From contig JAZSMZ010000025.1 of the NCBI GenBank assembly GCA_045536155.1, positions 1 through 10,232 of the forward strand: DNA of 10,232 nucleotides, written 5' to 3'. The position numbers and the translations under genes are program-made. The DNA comes from JAZQNC01 sp045536155. Lineage in GTDB: Bacteria; Bacillota; Clostridia; Oscillospirales; CAG-272. This document shows positions 6,819-10,232 of this stretch, piece after piece (positions within the stretch are counted from its first letter, which is position 1; every line of letters starts with the position of its first letter). The notes beneath the pieces are model-generated. The model worked only from the letters and a program-made list of their open reading frames with translations, did no database searches and was not told the DNA's origin.

Positions 6819-8601
6819 CGTTTTCACCACTGAGAGTGCATTCAATAGGCAAGCTGATGATTACCATTGTTCCCTGACCTACGCGGCTCTTAATGCTTAT
6901 ATCGCCGCCATGAGCATCGACGATCTCCTTCGCGATGGCAAGACCAAGACCTGTTCCACCCTGCTCTGTCGTTCTCGATTTTTCAACACGGTAGAAGCGT
7001 TCAAAGAGTCTGTCAAGATCTCCCTGGGGTATGCCAACACCGTTATCGCGAACAGTTATCTTGATACATTCACCATCGTTAAATGCCTTGACATCAATTC
7101 GGCCGTTCTCCGGCGTGTATTTAACAGAGTTTGAAACTATATTAATTATTACCTGCTCCAATCTCTCCTTATCGCCCTTCATCATGTAATCATCACCATC
7201 GAGCGTGAGATTGATTGCATGTCCGTGCGACATAGCAACAGTGCGCATAACCTCGCAGACGTGTCTTAAGGTGTGTGCCATATCAAAACGGGAAACATTC
7301 CAGTTGATCTTATTGTTATCGAATCTCGAAAGCACGAGAAGATCATTAATTATGTTAAGCATGCGCTCGCTTTCCTCGATGGTGATATTAAGGAAAGAGT
7401 TTCGCATATCTTCCGGCATATCGGGAGCGATAAGCATAGATTCGGCAGCACCGTGGATACCCGTAAGGGGTGTTTTAAGCTCGTGCGAAACATTTGCAAC
7501 GAATTCGCGCTGTGATTTATCAAGCTCGTAACGCTCGGAAATATCATGCATAACGACAATACATCCGATATGCGGAGTGTTGTTTTCAATATAACGAAGG
7601 TATCCGAGGTTAATATCAAGAATCTTGCCGCCGTATTCAATATCACGAAGAACGTAGTTAGAATCGCGATTAATATTGGCAATGTACGAGCTTGCATATT
7701 CTGCATTCATAATGCGGAACATCTGATGGACATTAAACCCTTCCTTTATTGTTTTTCCAAACAGTTTACGTGCGGTTTTGTTGATATCGAGGACTTCTCC
7801 GTTATCCTTAAACGCGATAACCGCATCCTTCAGGTAAGAGAATACGGTCTCAAGCTTTGCCTTTTCACCCTTTACCTCATCCATCGTAGTTCTCAAAACG
7901 TCACCCATGTCGTTGAATGCACCGGTGAGCGTACCTATCTCGTCGCGTGAATGGAGCTCAATTTTATAGTCGTAGTGTCCCGACATAACCATTCCGACAC
8001 CTTCGGTAAGGTTCTGAATAGGCGCCGTTATAGCCTTTGCAAGGAAGAATGCAAGAACGAAGGATATCAGCAGACCGAAAATCACAGCCTGCAATACGAT
8101 CGAGAAAAGCTCCCAGCTGAGCTGACGCATCTCCTCTTGTGAATCCTTGATATAAATAATGCATGATTTTCCATCGGCATCAAGCTTTAAAGCGAAATCG
8201 GAAAACTCATTGCCCAGAGCGCGGGAATTGCCGTTTTCATCGACCATTGCATTGAGCATATTGGGCGTTTTTGCAAGGACACGGCCAAGCTCCTCGTTGG
8301 AACCGTCAAGATATTTGCCGTTGGTATCAAGAATATAGTAGTTACGGTAAACATCAATACCGAGATTTGTAGAATACGCGCGCAATATTCCCTTTTGTGC
8401 ATTCACCCAATCATCTCTGTCCATTGCGTCAAGCAACTCGTCTTTCAGCCCGCCTTCAAAGCATTCCTCTGTCTGGCGTACAAATTCATTCGTATAAAAA
8501 CTGAAAACCGAATTGAGCAAAACGGTTCCGACAACAGCCATAACCGTTATCATGAACATGACGAATATAAGTATTATTTTTATATACAAGCTTCTGTACA
8601 T
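6811..8601 (-). CDS. walK: Cell-wall sensor histidine kinase WalK
   Basis: WalK is the membrane kinase that senses cell-wall state and phosphorylates WalR. The 596-residue product (B. subtilis WalK: 611) has two membrane segments (about 8-30 and 165-187) flanking an extracytoplasmic sensor of about 134 residues. Then come HAMP (about 188-240), a PAS domain (about 245-355), HisKA and HATPase_c. The phosphoacceptor is His373 in VSHELKTPLT, with Glu374 and Thr377 placed as in bifunctional kinase/phosphatases. The ATPase boxes are complete: N box with Asn487 and Asn491, G1 DNGVGI (519-524), F box FERFYRVE (533-540) and G2 GGTGLGLAI (548-556). GGAG at 8611-8608 sits six bases before the ATG, a good ribosome site. 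The gene follows walR by 42 bp, and its stop overlaps the yycH-like start. Confidence 0.93.
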   Translation of the reverse strand: MYRSLYIKIILIFVMFMITVMAVVGTVLLNSVFSFYTNEFVRQTEECFEGGLKDELLDAMDRDDWVNAQKGILRAYSTNLGIDVYRNYYILDTNGKYLDGSNEELGRVLAKTPNMLNAMVDENGNSRALGNEFSDFALKLDADGKSCIIYIKDSQEEMRQLSWELFSIVLQAVIFGLLISFVLAFFLAKAITAPIQNLTEGVGMVMSGHYDYKIELHSRDEIGTLTGAFNDMGDVLRTTMDEVKGEKAKLETVFSYLKDAVIAFKDNGEVLDINKTARKLFGKTIKEGFNVHQMFRIMNAEYASSYIANINRDSNYVLRDIEYGGKILDINLGYLRYIENNTPHIGCIVVMHDISERYELDKSQREFVANVSHELKTPLTGIHGAAESMLIAPDMPEDMRNSFLNITIEESERMLNIINDLLVLSRFDNNKINWNVSRFDMAHTLRHVCEVMRTVAMSHGHAINLTLDGDDYMMKGDKERLEQVIINIVSNSVKYTPENGRIDVKAFNDGECIKITVRDNGVGIPQGDLDRLFERFYRVEKSRTTEQGGTGLGLAIAKEIVDAHGGDISIKSRVGQGTMVIISLPIECTLSGENDD

Positions 8602-8643
8602 AAGATGCTCCGAAAAATAATTTTAGTCAGTAACATTAATTAC

Positions 8644-9351
8644 TTATTTTACGTAATATCCTGCGTTACGTTTGGTGAAAAAATATTCGGGATTTGCCGT
8701 ATCCTTTTCAAGCTTCTTGCGAAGTCGGGAAACGGTTACGTCGACATTTTGAAGATCGCCGAGGTAGCTGTCATATCCCCACACGTTTTCAAGAATCTGT
8801 TCGCGAGTGAAAATCTTGCCTTTATTTGAGGCCAAGAAATAGAGAAGTTCATATTCTTTTTTTGTCAGAGAGACCTGCTCGTCGTCACGGGTGACGGTAT
8901 AGCTGCTGTTGTCTATAACAAGATTGCGAATGGTTATAACTCCGTTATCAAAGGTTGGATCGGTTACAAGCTCGTTCTTCGAGCGTCTGATATTGGCTTT
9001 GATACGTGCCAACAGCTCCTTGATCTTAAAGGGCTTTGTTACGTAGTCGTCGGCTCCAACGTCAAGGCCGAAGATCTTATCAATTTCGTCCTGACGGGCA
9101 GTCACCATGATAATAGGAGTTGCCAAGCGCTCACGTACACGTCTGCAAACCTCAAAGCCATCCATTTTGGGAAGCATAATATCAAGCAGTATAAGATCAA
9201 AATCGCCTGCAAGAGCCTTATTCAATCCCTCTTCGCCGTCGAAAGCGATCTCGTAAGCATATCCAGCCTGCATGAGATTAAATGCAAGGATCTGCGCAAT
9301 GCTCTTTTCGTCTTCAACAACGAGTATCGTCTTTTTTCCTTTGTCAGCCAT
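8644..9351 (-). CDS. walR: Two-component response regulator WalR (OmpR family)
   Basis: WalR is the DNA-binding partner of WalK and controls cell-wall hydrolases and other wall genes in Firmicutes. The 235-residue product has a receiver domain (about 8-122) with acidic pair Glu13/Asp14, phosphorylated Asp57 in LLDIMLP, Thr84 and Lys106 in the YVTKPF motif. A winged-helix DNA-binding domain (about 135-235) follows, with recognition helix NVDVTVSRLRKKLE (202-215). The stretch around EIDKIFGLDVGADDYVTKPF is very close to B. subtilis WalR. The C-terminal wing reads KRNAGYYVK where the family usually has RGVGY. The ribosome site is weak, and 60 bp separate it from the upstream gene, with no confident promoter or terminator, so co-transcription with that gene is possible. 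It heads the walR-walK-yycH-yycI series. Confidence 0.94.
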   Translation of the reverse strand: MADKGKKTILVVEDEKSIAQILAFNLMQAGYAYEIAFDGEEGLNKALAGDFDLILLDIMLPKMDGFEVCRRVRERLATPIIMVTARQDEIDKIFGLDVGADDYVTKPFKIKELLARIKANIRRSKNELVTDPTFDNGVITIRNLVIDNSSYTVTRDDEQVSLTKKEYELLYFLASNKGKIFTREQILENVWGYDSYLGDLQNVDVTVSRLRKKLEKDTANPEYFFTKRNAGYYVK

Positions 9352-9411
9352 TATTGTTCATTTGCTCAATCGAATACGATCGGTTGAACGTTCCTTTCAC
9401 CATTTATAGAT

Positions 9412-10232
9412 TTAATCAAAAAACGGAATATTGCTGTCACTGATAAGGTAATATTCAGAGTACTGATTACGGTTAATACCGCCGATTATTCCCGGTAAGG
9501 AGCGCACAGCAAGTTCATCGCTTTCATAAAGAAGATATGCAACTTCGTTTTTATTTACATAATTCAAGGATGCAGTTATAAATGCAGCGGCATTGACCGA
9601 TGAACGGTTATCAAACGATTTACCGCGAGTAACGTAAGCGCATCCGGATTTTTTTAGTCTGTCACCAAAATCAGCGCTTGATAAAAGCTTGTTTTCGGCG
9701 TTTATACAGGAAATTAGCCGTGTTTTAAATTTAAAATATTTTTTCAAAAGATCCTGCGAAGCGTTTATCGATTCAAAATAGGACTCAACTCCATTTGCTC
9801 CGTTGGCATAAACAGCAATGCTATGTCCCTTAGCTATAATACGGCGAACTGTATCGATATTGTTCGCGATATAATCGTAATCAGCAAAGAACAGAGCCCT
9901 TAAAGAGAATGCATCAAGAGTTGAGATCACTCCGTCGGTGTCTGTATCACAAATAAACGAAAGATATACCGCTTCGTTTACGTTTTGATTGTTATCGGTT
10001 TCGTAATTGCTCTCGCTTTCACTTTCGCTGTCTGTTGTCGGAAGATCGACAACAGTCTCAACGATCGAAGGATTGTATTTTACCAAAAGCTGATGGAGCG
10101 ACATCTTTTCATTGCCGTCGGTGATACGCACAATGTCACCGTGACGCTCATATCCGAACGACAAATTTTCACACACCGTTTTAGCAGGAACGTATCTTTC
10201 GCTGCCGTAGAGCAGATACGTTGATATCTGAT
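9412..10232 (-). CDS. Probable secreted protein: degenerate polysaccharide deacetylase-like domain (5' end missing)
   Basis: The frame is open to the right edge of the window, so the true start lies outside; the GTG at 10176 is internal. The first visible part (10230 to about 10110) reads LLYGSERYVPAKTV and GDIVRITDG, like the copper amine oxidase N-terminal (PF07833) repeats on secreted clostridial proteins. A Ser/Glu/Asn-rich linker follows (SESESES near 10029-10009). The rest follows the NodB polysaccharide-deacetylase fold: VYLSF at 9969-9955, GHSIAVY at 9828-9808 and a C-terminal LPGIIGGINRNQY segment. The catalytic motifs are changed: the expected Asp-Asp after TF is Ile-Cys, both metal-binding histidines after the GH motif are missing, and the later catalytic His of LMHD is replaced by Glu (LLYES, about 9534-9520). 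It is therefore probably a binding or scaffolding protein, not an enzyme. It lies 60 bp upstream of walR. The domain calls are by eye. Confidence 0.62.
   Translation of the reverse strand, partial: QISTYLLYGSERYVPAKTVCENLSFGYERHGDIVRITDGNEKMSLHQLLVKYNPSIVETVVDLPTTDSESESESNYETDNNQNVNEAVYLSFICDTDTDGVISTLDAFSLRALFFADYDYIANNIDTVRRIIAKGHSIAVYANGANGVESYFESINASQDLLKKYFKFKTRLISCINAENKLLSSADFGDRLKKSGCAYVTRGKSFDNRSSVNAAAFITASLNYVNKNEVAYLLYESDELAVRSLPGIIGGINRNQYSEYYLISDSNIPFFD

Noticed and set aside
6819..6845. Earlier ATG (6845) as start of the yycH-like gene
   Set aside because: No Shine-Dalgarno precedes it. The ATG at 6818 has GGTGA five bases upstream and the short overlap typical of coupled genes.
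6595..7134. Plus-strand open frame (179 codons) opposite yycH and walK
   Set aside because: It is antisense to the coding frames of the kinase and YycH-like genes, and its product resembles no family.
7546..7950. Plus-strand open frame opposite walK
   Set aside because: It is a shadow of the PAS/HAMP coding region; no ribosome site or domain is seen.
9352..9411. Possible walR promoter (TATAAA on minus strand, 9408-9403) and the palindrome GAACGTTC at 9386-9393
   Set aside because: There is no -35 match at a usable distance, and an 8-bp palindrome alone is weak evidence; left unannotated.

Overview
The window reads as chromosomal DNA of a low-GC Gram-positive bacterium, most likely a clostridium of the Oscillospiraceae/Ruminococcaceae type. 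The reasons are a WalR-WalK-YycH-YycI-like gene order, a MurA of Firmicutes style, a two-half P-loop ATPase of the clostridial PRK06851 type, and consensus SigA-type promoters. I see no insertion sequence, prophage, CRISPR array, tRNA or rRNA, and the six full-length genes plus two edge-truncated genes fill nearly all of the sequence.

Left part (1-2926): the first 236 bases hold a divergent promoter region. A perfect-consensus promoter faces left and drives a gene of which only the first codons lie in the window. A second strong promoter faces right and drives two genes 9 bp apart: an ATPase of the PRK06851 family whose second half has lost its P-loop, and a B12-binding radical SAM protein with a DUF4080-type C-terminus. 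Both belong to families of unknown function. A strong bidirectional terminator at 2890-2919 ends this operon and also the operon that converges on it.

Right part (2927-10232, all on the minus strand, transcribed right to left): first comes the 3' part of a secreted-looking protein with a copper-amine-oxidase-N-like segment and a degenerate polysaccharide-deacetylase fold. Then follow walR (response regulator), walK (sensor kinase), a yycH-like and a yycI-like membrane-anchored regulator, and murA (first committed step of peptidoglycan synthesis). WalRK senses and controls cell-wall metabolism in Firmicutes, and YycH/YycI act on WalK from outside the membrane. The cluster therefore joins wall-synthesis control, a wall-synthesis enzyme and a probable non-catalytic wall-related protein. 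murA also has its own candidate promoters in the 171-bp gap before it.

The region is mostly ordinary core genome. The points worth a second look are the apparently dead deacetylase next to walR, the lost second P-loop of the ATPase, the uncharacterised ATPase/radical-SAM pair, and the structured divergent promoter region, which contains a near-match to the WalR box.
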